Shown piece by piece: positions 27,280-35,069 of a stretch of 59,104 bases of DNA; the stretch's first letter is position 1, and the number at the start of each line of letters is the position of its first letter. The position numbers were made by a program, and so were the translations under genes. This DNA is from an uncultured Saprospiraceae bacterium (GTDB lineage: Bacteria > Bacteroidota > Bacteroidia > Chitinophagales > Saprospiraceae). The stretch is taken from assembly GCA_938015925.1 (NCBI GenBank), contig CALLVY010000162.1, positions 1 to 59,104 on the forward strand, given 5' to 3'. The notes below the pieces were generated by a model. The model searched no databases. It worked only from the letters and a program-made list of their open reading frames with translations, and was not told the origin of the DNA.

Positions 27280-30200
27280 TTGAGAAATCTTATCCCACAT
27301 TTTATCCAGGAGCAATTTCTCCAGAACAAGTTGCAAGGCAACTTTCAGGCTTATACCATGTATATCGACCTGTCGGGATTTACGCCACTAACGGAGACCT
27401 TGATGAATCGAGGCAGCTCGGGGGCAGAGCAGTTGTCTCTTATTCTCAATAATATCTTTGGCCTAATGGTCCAGGTGGTTTATCAACAAAACGGCTTTGT
27501 TCCCTATTTTGCCGGAGATGCCATTACTGCGATCTTTCCGATAGATCAAACCAATATAAGTGCTCGAGATTTACTCCAAACAGCCCAGCGTTTAGAAAGC
27601 CTCTTCACCGATAAAAATTTACAAAAAACGAAATTTGGAGATTTTGAAATTGGTATTAAAATTCGGCTTTCCTTTGGTGAGGTCGAATGGGGAATCGTGG
27701 GCAATCAATTGAAAAGTTTTTATTTCCGTGGTTCCGCCATAGATCAACCCTCACTTCCCAATGAAGTTTCAGACGATCAAGGCATTCTTTTCGATCATTT
27801 TTTATGGAACCGCATCCCCAAAACAGAGATGCCCGTTTTGGAATTGGTAAAAAATAAATTTTATCGAATAAAGGAAGACTTAAATATTGAAGAACAAGAA
27901 ACCGAAACCAAAGCATTACCTGCTTTGAAAAGGTCGGTATTGGCTCAATTCCTTCCCAGTTCTATTTTAGATTTCAATCAGCAAGGAGAATTCCGAGAAG
28001 TTCTTTCTTTATTCATCACATTTAAAGGCATTGAAGATCATTCAATGATGAATCGCTTTGCGAGTATTGCCTTGGATTTAGTCGATAATTTTTCTGGCTA
28101 TTTTAAAGAAATTGATTTTGGAGACAAAGGTGGAATGATGGTCATTTTCTTTGGAGCACCCGTTTCTTTTGAAAACAATATTGATCGTGCCCTGGAATTC
28201 ATCACCGTACTCCACAATGAAACTCAAGAACTTCAAGTCAATAATCAATTACAATTTAGAGTAGGCATTTCCTGTGGTTTGGCTTATACTGGTTTTGTGG
28301 GAGGAGATGAAAGATGCCAATATGCCGTGGTCGGAAACCTGGTTAATCTTGCAGCGCGACTCATGACCCAGGCAGATTGGGGCTTAAGTCGAGTGGACGA
28401 ATCGGTAGCACGAAGCAAGACTTTCGACTTTACACTTATCGGCGATACTCAATACAAAGGCATTAAAGGAAATATTCCTACTTACGAACTAGTGGGCAGA
28501 ACACAAGAAGACCAAGCAGGTTTTACCAATAAAATGGTCGGCCGAGAATCTGATAAAAACCAATTAATTGAGTTTGCCAAACCCATTTTCTCCGGCGCTT
28601 TTGCAGGCATTGCCTGCCTCTATGGCGAAGCTGGAATAGGAAAAAGTCGGCTAGCTTATGAGGTCAAAAAAGCTTTAAATCAACAAGGAAAACTAACTTG
28701 GTTGAGTTGTCCTGCAGATCAAATTCTCCGCAAACCATTCAATCCTTTTACCTCCTTACTCAAAAGTTATTTTCACCAAAGTTCAGAAAATTCTATCGAC
28801 ACCAATAAAGTATTTTTTGAAAAAAAATATAGTCAGTTGCTCCAGGAACTGGAAGCTTTAGAACTTCCCGATTCAGATCTCATCCACAAAGAATTGCAAA
28901 GAACACAATCCATTCTGGCGGCGCTTATTTCTATTCCCTATTCCAATTCTCTTTGGAGTCAATTAGACGCAAAAGGGAGATATCAAAACACCCTGGAAGC
29001 CCTCTCTGCCCTAATCATCGCAGAATCCCTGCTCCACCCTATTGTATTGGAATTGGAAGATGGACATTGGTTCGATAAAAGTTCGAAAGACTTCTTAAAG
29101 AAATTTGTTAGTCGAATTCGAAAGTATCCCATTTTTATTTTGATCACCTCCCGCTACCTCGATGATGGCAGCAAACCTCGATTGATTGAAGAGGAAGTTT
29201 TACTTAAAAATCATATCGAACAATTTGACCTGGACTTAAATATTTTTTCGAAAGAAAGCCTGCTCCAATTTTCAGAAAGCATGCTGGGAGGAAAAGTCAG
29301 TAGCGAATTATTACAACTCTTGCAAAGAAGCACCAATGGCAATCCGTTCTACCTCGAACAGATTCTCGAATATTTTTCAGAAAGTCAGCTCCTTAAAAAA
29401 GAAAACAACGAGTGGGTCATAAAAGATCCGAATGTAAGAGTCTCTGGTTCGATTAGTTCTATTCTGATGGCCAGAATAGATCGGCTTTCTATTTTGGTAA
29501 AAGAGACCGTAAAAGCGGCAGCGGTTATTGGACGAGAATTTGATATTCCCGTGCTTACCGAAATCATGAAATCCAATAAGGAATTCACCAAATTCAATGG
29601 CAACCAACAGAACGTTTTAAAAGAACAAGTACAATCGGCCGAACGGGTACAAATTTGGTTGGCGATGAATGAACTGCGGTATATTTTCCGACATTCGCTT
29701 TTGCGAGAGACGGTATACAGCATGCAAATGGGTACCCGCCTCCGGGAATTGCACGGTCTTATTGCCAATGCTATAGAACGTTTACATGCCGAAAATTTAA
29801 AAGAAAAATACGTAGATCTTGCTTTTCATTACGAACAGGCAGAACAAATAGAAAAGGCCTGTGAATACCTGGAAAAGGCCGCCAACCATGCTCGAAGTAA
29901 TTTCCAAAACGAACAAGCTTTAGAGTGCTATGATCGATTACTTCCTCAAATCTCTGATCAAAAACAACGCTCAGATATTCTATTGCAAAAGGCAAAAGTA
30001 CTTGAACTTATCGGAGAGTGGGATACCTGTGAAATCGATTTAAGAGCTGCGCTAAAATTGGCCAATGAAGAGGAAGATCATTTACTCATTGGCAGAGCCA
30101 ACAATCGCCTTGGCCGGATCAATATGTTGCGGGGCAATTATGAACCTGCACAAAAACACTTCGAACTAGCTCGACAACTTTTCGAACAGATCAGTGATAA

Positions 30201-31311
30201 TATTGGCATTACTAAAGTCAATGGCAATTTGGGGAATCTTTATTTCCGACAAGGAAATTACGAGAAAGCAAATAATTTTTTCTACAAAAGTCTAAAATAC
30301 AGCCGTACGGAAAAAATGAATATTTCTCAGGCCAATATCGTTTCGCACCTTGGCTTGGCCTATATGAATCAAGGAAAATTTGAAGAAGGTATTGAGGTAC
30401 AATTGGAAGAATTGCAAAATGCTAAGCGCCGTAATGACAAACAAGGCATGGCTTCCTTGTATACCAATATGGGGATTGTTTACTTTGAGAAAGGAGATTA
30501 TGACAAAGCTTTAAAAAGTTATCAAAAGGGCCTAATGCATGCAGAAGAATTGGGCAACAAACAATTGACCTCTATTGCCATAGGTTGCATTGGTAGTGTG
30601 TATCAACAACAAGGAGATTATGCCAAATCTTTGGAAAACTTTCTGACGGATTTAAAAATTTGCGAAGAAATTGGAGACAAACAGGGAATCGCTATTGCAC
30701 TTGGCCTTTTAGGAGAATTGCGTGCGGTAGAAGGCGAATTTGATTTGGCGAAAGACTATCTGGAAAAAGCCATTCAATTGAGTCAGGAACTGAATTATCA
30801 AAAAGGCATTGCCAAATCAGCCAATAACCTTGGAGACATTTATACTTTTAGAGGGGATTATGACAAGGCGATTTTCCATTATGATCAGGCCATTGAAATC
30901 GCGCGGAGAATTTCCAATCAATTGGTTTTGGGTTTTAGTTTGGTAGAAAAAAGCGAGGTCTATGAAAAAATGGGGCTTCCAGAAGAAGCTTTAAAAATAC
31001 AAGACGAAGCTAATGCAATTGCAGAAGCTCTGGGAAATCCTGATTTACTATTTCAGTCTATCTTACTAAAAGCACGTTTAAAAAATCACTTTGAAGAAAC
31101 TTCAGCAGCTAGGGCCATTCTATTGCCTATGCTCTATGAAGACATTGAAGTCGATCATCGGGCCGATATTTATTTCGAACTCTTCCGTATGAATCCAGAG
31201 ATCGAAGAATACCGAGATACCGCCCTAAAATTATATCAGCAATTGTATCAGAACACACCAAAATATAGTTTTCAGGTAAAGATCGATCTTCTGCAAAAGC
31301 AAGGAACTTAA
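27280..31311 (+). CDS. Tandem class III cyclase domains - NTPase - TPR protein, similar in layout to soluble adenylyl cyclase
   Basis: 1343 residues, cytoplasmic. C1 (about 20-165) keeps both metal Asp residues, D30 in MYIDLSGFTPL and D80 in YFAGDAITAIF, but lacks the Asn-Arg pair (FYFRGSAIDQP). C2 (about 235-405) has lost the metal Asp (LSLFITFKG) but keeps K283 in FGDKGGMMVIFFGAP and N356/R360 in VVGNLVNLAARLM. Together they could make one active site at the C1/C2 interface, as in mammalian sAC. Next is an AAA-type NTPase with Walker A GEAGIGKS (about 449-456), then at least ten TPR units (about 850-1290), for example GNLYFRQGNYEKANNFFYKSL. The frame opens at TTG 27280 just after a stop; the next ATG would remove part of C1. 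Whether it makes cAMP or cGMP, or is only a regulator, is open. Confidence 0.85.
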   Translation: MRNLIPHFIQEQFLQNKLQGNFQAYTMYIDLSGFTPLTETLMNRGSSGAEQLSLILNNIFGLMVQVVYQQNGFVPYFAGDAITAIFPIDQTNISARDLLQTAQRLESLFTDKNLQKTKFGDFEIGIKIRLSFGEVEWGIVGNQLKSFYFRGSAIDQPSLPNEVSDDQGILFDHFLWNRIPKTEMPVLELVKNKFYRIKEDLNIEEQETETKALPALKRSVLAQFLPSSILDFNQQGEFREVLSLFITFKGIEDHSMMNRFASIALDLVDNFSGYFKEIDFGDKGGMMVIFFGAPVSFENNIDRALEFITVLHNETQELQVNNQLQFRVGISCGLAYTGFVGGDERCQYAVVGNLVNLAARLMTQADWGLSRVDESVARSKTFDFTLIGDTQYKGIKGNIPTYELVGRTQEDQAGFTNKMVGRESDKNQLIEFAKPIFSGAFAGIACLYGEAGIGKSRLAYEVKKALNQQGKLTWLSCPADQILRKPFNPFTSLLKSYFHQSSENSIDTNKVFFEKKYSQLLQELEALELPDSDLIHKELQRTQSILAALISIPYSNSLWSQLDAKGRYQNTLEALSALIIAESLLHPIVLELEDGHWFDKSSKDFLKKFVSRIRKYPIFILITSRYLDDGSKPRLIEEEVLLKNHIEQFDLDLNIFSKESLLQFSESMLGGKVSSELLQLLQRSTNGNPFYLEQILEYFSESQLLKKENNEWVIKDPNVRVSGSISSILMARIDRLSILVKETVKAAAVIGREFDIPVLTEIMKSNKEFTKFNGNQQNVLKEQVQSAERVQIWLAMNELRYIFRHSLLRETVYSMQMGTRLRELHGLIANAIERLHAENLKEKYVDLAFHYEQAEQIEKACEYLEKAANHARSNFQNEQALECYDRLLPQISDQKQRSDILLQKAKVLELIGEWDTCEIDLRAALKLANEEEDHLLIGRANNRLGRINMLRGNYEPAQKHFELARQLFEQISDNIGITKVNGNLGNLYFRQGNYEKANNFFYKSLKYSRTEKMNISQANIVSHLGLAYMNQGKFEEGIEVQLEELQNAKRRNDKQGMASLYTNMGIVYFEKGDYDKALKSYQKGLMHAEELGNKQLTSIAIGCIGSVYQQQGDYAKSLENFLTDLKICEEIGDKQGIAIALGLLGELRAVEGEFDLAKDYLEKAIQLSQELNYQKGIAKSANNLGDIYTFRGDYDKAIFHYDQAIEIARRISNQLVLGFSLVEKSEVYEKMGLPEEALKIQDEANAIAEALGNPDLLFQSILLKARLKNHFEETSAARAILLPMLYEDIEVDHRADIYFELFRMNPEIEEYRDTALKLYQQLYQNTPKYSFQVKIDLLQKQGT

Positions 31312-31363
31312 GAGCAATTTAAAGCCGAATGGTATCAACTTAAGCGTTTTTTTCTTGTTGAAA

Positions 31364-31396
31364 ACCCAGGATGCCGCTTTGAGCGGCTTCCTGGGT
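31364..31396. terminator. Long stem-loop between convergent ends
   Basis: ACCCAGGA-T-GCCGCT-TTG-AGCGGC-T-TCCTGGGT: 14 base pairs with one T-T mismatch. It lies 50 bases past the cyclase stop and just past the end of the minus-strand remnant at 31426. The minus strand continues with UUUUC, the plus strand has no U-run. Confidence 0.5.
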
Positions 31397-31425
31397 CACC
31401 CATAACTTATTCCTTCTAAATGAAA

Positions 31426-31545
31426 TTAAAAAAGTAGTGTGCTTCCTAAGTTGATGACATTCAATCTAAAGCCAGGGCCCCTTTTCTCTGTCCGATACAC
31501 GAAGAAAATTCCACCTGATGCAACACCGCCCAATCCTAAACGTTT
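31426..31545 (-). pseudogene. Remnant 3' end of an outer-membrane protein gene
   Basis: On the minus strand, about 40 codons read NKRLGLGGVASGGIFFVYR then TEKRGPGFRLNVINLGSTLLF and stop at 31426. The glycine-rich strand pattern, the turn RGPG and the terminal Phe look like the last two strands of a barrel protein. Its upstream part is replaced by the start of the plus-strand gene at 31554, so only the tail survives. The adjacent hairpin (31364-31396) would have been its terminator. It could be chance, because the frame is short. Confidence 0.35.
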
Positions 31546-31553
31546 ATTAAAAC

Positions 31554-32525
31554 ATGAAGCAAATACATTCCAGGTTTTTTCATGGCTTACTCCTTTTGGT
31601 CTTTTTCTTGGGCCATACTCAATGTAGTCTTGGACAGCGAACAACAGGAGAATTAAATTCATCCAAGGAAAAAAAGCAAGCAAATTTCCAATTTCCTTAC
31701 ACGCTCCAAGAACCGGACAAGGTATTTAAACTTCCCAATAAATTAGTTGAAATTTCAGGCTTAAGCCTTTCCGATAATCCGCAATATCTTGTGGCCGTTC
31801 AAGACGAAGATGGCATTGTCTTTTTGATCAACAAGGCTACTGGTGAGGTAGAAGAAACGATTCCATTTGGAAAAACCGGAGATTACGAAGGAATCGAAAT
31901 GGTCGGGGCGGATGTCTATATCGTCAAAAGTTCTGGAAAAATTTATGCCGTTAAAGATGCAGGACAAGAATCCAGGGTGATCACCAAATATAAAACCCCA
32001 TTAAACAAAGAATTTGATGTAGAAGGACTCACTTATGACTCCAAAAGCAATGCACTGCTATTGGCATGTAAAGGTCAACCTGATGCGCTGGAAGAAGAAA
32101 CCCAATTTGCCAAAGCCATTTATGCCTTTCAATTGGATTCGATGGTTTTTGATAGTATTCCTGTCGTGATTTTCGATCAGCAGGAGATTCTCACTTATTT
32201 TGAAACGCATCCTCCGCTTATCAAAACAAAGAAGGATGGCAGTACAGAAGAACTAGCTCCTAAGAAAATCGAGTGTCACCCTTCTGCCATGGCCATTCAT
32301 CCGCTTGATGGCAATTATTATATTTGTTCTTCCAAAGGAAAAACGCTATTTGTGCTTTCTCCCGAGGGAAAACTGCTCCACATTGAAAAATTGAGCAAAA
32401 AAGTGCATCCACAGCCGGAAGGAATCGTAATTGATAAAGACGGCACCCTTTTTATTTCCAGTGAAGGAGATGAGGATAGAAAAGCCAGAATTTCGGTCTT
32501 TAATTATCCTATTTCCGTTAGGTAA
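31554..32525 (+). CDS. SdiA-regulated-type beta-propeller protein, secreted
   Basis: 323 residues. A signal peptide (SRFFHGLLLLVFFLGHTQCSLGQ) is followed by a beta-propeller. Family hallmarks are LPNKLVEISGLSLSDNPQYL, VQDEDGIVFLINKATGEVEETIPFGKTGDYEGIEMVGADVYIVKSSGKIYAV, FDVEGLTYDSKSNALLLACKG and HPQPEGIVIDKDGTLFISSEGD. This is the SdiA-regulated domain family of SMP-30-like propellers, common in Bacteroidota with no established activity. A Cys at the end of the hydrophobic core (TQCSLGQ) might allow a lipoprotein, but cleavage at LGQ seems equally likely. It stands alone between the cyclase gene and sucB. Confidence 0.75.
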   Translation: MKQIHSRFFHGLLLLVFFLGHTQCSLGQRTTGELNSSKEKKQANFQFPYTLQEPDKVFKLPNKLVEISGLSLSDNPQYLVAVQDEDGIVFLINKATGEVEETIPFGKTGDYEGIEMVGADVYIVKSSGKIYAVKDAGQESRVITKYKTPLNKEFDVEGLTYDSKSNALLLACKGQPDALEEETQFAKAIYAFQLDSMVFDSIPVVIFDQQEILTYFETHPPLIKTKKDGSTEELAPKKIECHPSAMAIHPLDGNYYICSSKGKTLFVLSPEGKLLHIEKLSKKVHPQPEGIVIDKDGTLFISSEGDEDRKARISVFNYPISVR

Positions 32526-32553
32526 TAAGTTGGGCGTAAAATTCAGCAAACTA

Positions 32554-32588
32554 TTTGATCTCGAAGTTGTTAAAAATCAATAACTTTG
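32554..32588 (+). promoter_or_regulatory. Promoter of sucB
   Basis: TTTG (32554-32557), 23 bases, then TAACTTTG (32581-32588), a perfect TAnnTTTG. Predicted start near 32595 gives a leader of about 210 bases before the sucB ATG. Confidence 0.5.
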
Positions 32589-32656
32589 TCTCAATTAAAG
32601 TTCCTCGTACTAAGAGGACAGTAAGGTTGAAAAATAAGTTCGACGTTCTTCAATTA

Positions 32657-32680
32657 ACTAAACGACTTACTAAACGACTT
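32657..32680 (+). repeat. Tandem 12-bp direct repeat in the sucB leader
   Basis: ACTAAACGACTT occurs twice without a gap at 32657-32668 and 32669-32680. It lies between the predicted start and the sucB ATG, so it could be a protein-binding site or a chance duplication. Confidence 0.45.
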
Positions 32681-32805
32681 GAAAAGAAGGTAGTTTTGAG
32701 TTAAATGAAAAATCGGCCTGCTGGCAAAGGCAAGCTCAAAAAAGAACCTATTCTTTTAACAGCACTAAATAATCTCTTTCAACTCAGTTCTTAAAAACAA
32801 AACCA

Positions 32806-34056
32806 ATGAGTATCGTTGAAATGCGGGTTCCACCCATCGGAGAATCCATCACAGAAGTCACCCTCTCTCAATGGCTAAAAGGCAATGGAGAGTATATCAA
32901 TATCGATGAGCCCATCTGCGAATTTGAATCAGATAAAGCTACCCTGGAGTTTCCAGCAGAAAAAGCTGGAAAATTGATCTTTGTCGCCAGTGAAGGTGAT
33001 GATTTGGAGATCGGTGCCCTGGTAGCCAAAATAGATACGAGCGTAGCCGCTCCTGCTGGTGGAGAGAGTACTCCCCCCGCAGCAAAAGAAGAAGCAAAAG
33101 CCGTGGTAGCAGAAAGCGCAGCCGCGCCGGTTGCTGTTGAAAGTAAAAGCTATGCCAATGGTCATCCATCTCCAGCTGCAGCCAAACTGATGAAAGAGAA
33201 TGGTCTCGGCACAGCAGATGTCAAAGCCACTGGCAAAGACGGAAGAATTACCAAAGGAGATGTTCTGGCAGCAAGTAGCGCCAAAAAAGCAGCTCCTGCA
33301 CCTGCGGCAAAAGCAAGCACTCCTGCTCCGCAACCAGTAATCGCCAGCAATTTTAGCCGAGAAACTTCTCGCAAAAAGATGAGCCGGATGCGTCGAACCA
33401 TCGCCAAAAGATTGGTTTCTGCCAAAAACACAACGGCCATGTTGACTAACTTCAACGAGGTGGATCTTACAGCAATAATGGCTTTGCGTAAAAAATACCA
33501 GGAAGAATTTGTGGCTAAGTATGGTACCAAACTAGGTTTTATGTCTCTTTTTGCGAAGGCATGTGCCAAAACCTTGATGGAGATGCCAGATGTAAATGCA
33601 CAATTGCAAGGAGACGAATTGGTTTATCACGATTATGCTGATATTTCTATTGCGATTTCTACTCCCAATGGATTAGTTGTTCCTCCAGTTCACAATGTAG
33701 AATCTTTGAATTTTCACGAAATCGAACTGAAGATAAAAGCATTGGCAGTAAAAGCCAGAGAAGGTAAGTTAACGCTTGACGAGATGAGCGGAGGTACCTT
33801 TACCATCACCAACGGAGGTGTGTTTGGTTCTATGATGAGTACGCCTATTCTAAACGAGCCACAATCGGCGATTTTGGGAATGCATACCATTCAGCAAAGG
33901 CCGATGGCCGTCAATGGGCAGGTAGAAATCCGACCAATGATGTACTTGGCTTTGTCTTACGATCACCGGGTTATTGATGGAAGTACATCCGTTACCTTCT
34001 TGGTAAAAGTGAAAAAACTATTGGAAGATCCTGTAAAATTATTGATGGATCTCTAA
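32806..34056 (+). CDS. sucB: Dihydrolipoyllysine-residue succinyltransferase, E2 of 2-oxoglutarate dehydrogenase
   Basis: A 416-residue E2 of the TCA-cycle complex that passes the succinyl group from E1 to CoA. The single lipoyl domain has its Lys44 in [11 protein letters not shown]. An Ala/Pro/Lys-rich linker (about 78-115) precedes the E3-binding domain ([33 protein letters not shown]). A second linker and the catalytic domain follow, starting [19 protein letters not shown] and ending with the active-site [12 protein letters not shown]. One lipoyl domain and this size fit SucB rather than the pyruvate E2. No sucA or lpd lies next to it, although that pairing is common; the E1 must be encoded elsewhere. 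A promoter and a terminator bracket it. Confidence 0.93.
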   Translation: MSIVEMRVPPIGESITEVTLSQWLKGNGEYINIDEPICEFESDKATLEFPAEKAGKLIFVASEGDDLEIGALVAKIDTSVAAPAGGESTPPAAKEEAKAVVAESAAAPVAVESKSYANGHPSPAAAKLMKENGLGTADVKATGKDGRITKGDVLAASSAKKAAPAPAAKASTPAPQPVIASNFSRETSRKKMSRMRRTIAKRLVSAKNTTAMLTNFNEVDLTAIMALRKKYQEEFVAKYGTKLGFMSLFAKACAKTLMEMPDVNAQLQGDELVYHDYADISIAISTPNGLVVPPVHNVESLNFHEIELKIKALAVKAREGKLTLDEMSGGTFTITNGGVFGSMMSTPILNEPQSAILGMHTIQQRPMAVNGQVEIRPMMYLALSYDHRVIDGSTSVTFLVKVKKLLEDPVKLLMDL

Positions 34057-34076
34057 GCATAAAATTTTCCATAAAG

Positions 34077-34116
34077 AAACAGGATGTTCCTTCCAAAAGG
34101 CATCCTGTTTTTTTTG
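34077..34116 (+). terminator. Intrinsic terminator of sucB
   Basis: AAACAGGATG (34077-34086) pairs with CATCCTGTTT (34101-34110). An inner CCTT/AAGG step is offset by a TT bulge. Eight U follow. Confidence 0.85.
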
Positions 34117-34343
34117 ACCTGCTTGTAAAATAGAACTTAAAAAGTCATCAAAACCGCTTCTCCTTCCTGATTTTACCACTTTTCTGCCAATCATAAGCTA
34201 TTTCGAAGAGCCCTGCATCTCTAAATTAGGGTCCCTTTTCTACGAACTTTCTTCTTAAAGAAATCACCTGTCCCTTGTTAAGCTAAGCTCTAGCCTTCCT
34301 CAGCCTAATACATATATTTTATTTTCGAAGATATAATACTCGC
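34117..34343. other. Intergenic region upstream of the 34555 gene
   Basis: About 230 AT-rich bases follow the sucB terminator without any gene or repeat that could be recognised. The sigma-54-like site begins at 34344. Confidence 0.4.
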
Positions 34344-34360
34344 TTGGCGCCATTTTTGCA
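34344..34360 (+). promoter_or_regulatory. Candidate sigma-54 (-24/-12) promoter
   Basis: TTGGCGCCATTTTTGCA has GG at 34346-34347 and GC at 34358-34359 with exactly ten bases between. It matches TTGGCAC-N5-TTGCA at all but one position (G for A). Predicted start is near 34371, about 185 bases before the ATG at 34555. rpoN is encoded in the same window. Confidence 0.45.
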
Positions 34361-34554
34361 TAAAATCTGGCATATAAGAGGTCTGTTTTAATCACATTTA
34401 AAACCACCTGTTTCAAGATAAAATACTTCGTACTTGCTTAAACTTAAAACTCATTTTTACTCAACATTTCCAATTTACATTACTAACAAAATTGGTTCTT
34501 TGATTTTACCGTGTTCGCATCAGTCAAAGTACCTAAAAATTCAACTATCGACTT

Positions 34555-35064
34555 ATGACCCTCCAAGAGTTTTTTAATCTATTATCGGAGAATCCATCCA
34601 TCATTTTGGCTTATTTTGGCCTGATTCCCATCACTGCTTTGATTGCAGGAATTTTGGGAAAAGGAGAAGGCCATATTTCTCCCTGGAGTATTTTGTACTC
34701 TACGTTGATTTACCTGATTGCTATTCCAGGAATTTTTGCGATCACCCTAAACGTTTACTTCTTCATTTTCGAAAGAAGGAGCATTCTGCAGACCGATGTT
34801 TATACGCAAATTCTTCCCATCCTCTCGATGGTGGTTACCCTTTTATTGATTCAAAAAAATGTAGCCTTGGATCGCATTCCTGGCTTTGGAAAACTATCTG
34901 GCTTGGTCATGATGATCTTGTCTGTTTTTGTTATCCTGTGGGTAATCGAAAAAACCCGGATCTACGCTATCACTTTTATTCCTTTTCAATATTTCATCCT
35001 CTTGTTTGTTGGTCTTCTGGTGATTGTTCGATTAGGTTGGACTCGACTTTTCAGTAAAAACTAA
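34555..35064 (+). CDS. Four-helix membrane protein of unknown function
   Basis: 169 residues, mostly hydrophobic, with four predicted membrane segments: IILAYFGLIPITALIAGIL, WSILYSTLIYLIAIPGIFAITLNVYFFIF, ILPILSMVVTLLLIQ plus SGLVMMILSVFVILWVI, and FQYFILLFVGLLVIVRLGW. No catalytic motif or domain was recognised. The next gene (DUF5916) begins five bases after its stop, so the two are translated from one message. A sigma-54-type promoter match lies about 185 bases upstream. A role in the envelope together with the DUF5916 protein is plausible but unproven. Confidence 0.7.
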   Translation: MTLQEFFNLLSENPSIILAYFGLIPITALIAGILGKGEGHISPWSILYSTLIYLIAIPGIFAITLNVYFFIFERRSILQTDVYTQILPILSMVVTLLLIQKNVALDRIPGFGKLSGLVMMILSVFVILWVIEKTRIYAITFIPFQYFILLFVGLLVIVRLGWTRLFSKN

Positions 35065-35069
35065 ACAGA

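Noticed and set aside
32929-33569. Long antisense frames within sucB
   Set aside because: They mirror the Ala/Lys/Pro-rich linker codons of sucB and are reading-frame shadows.
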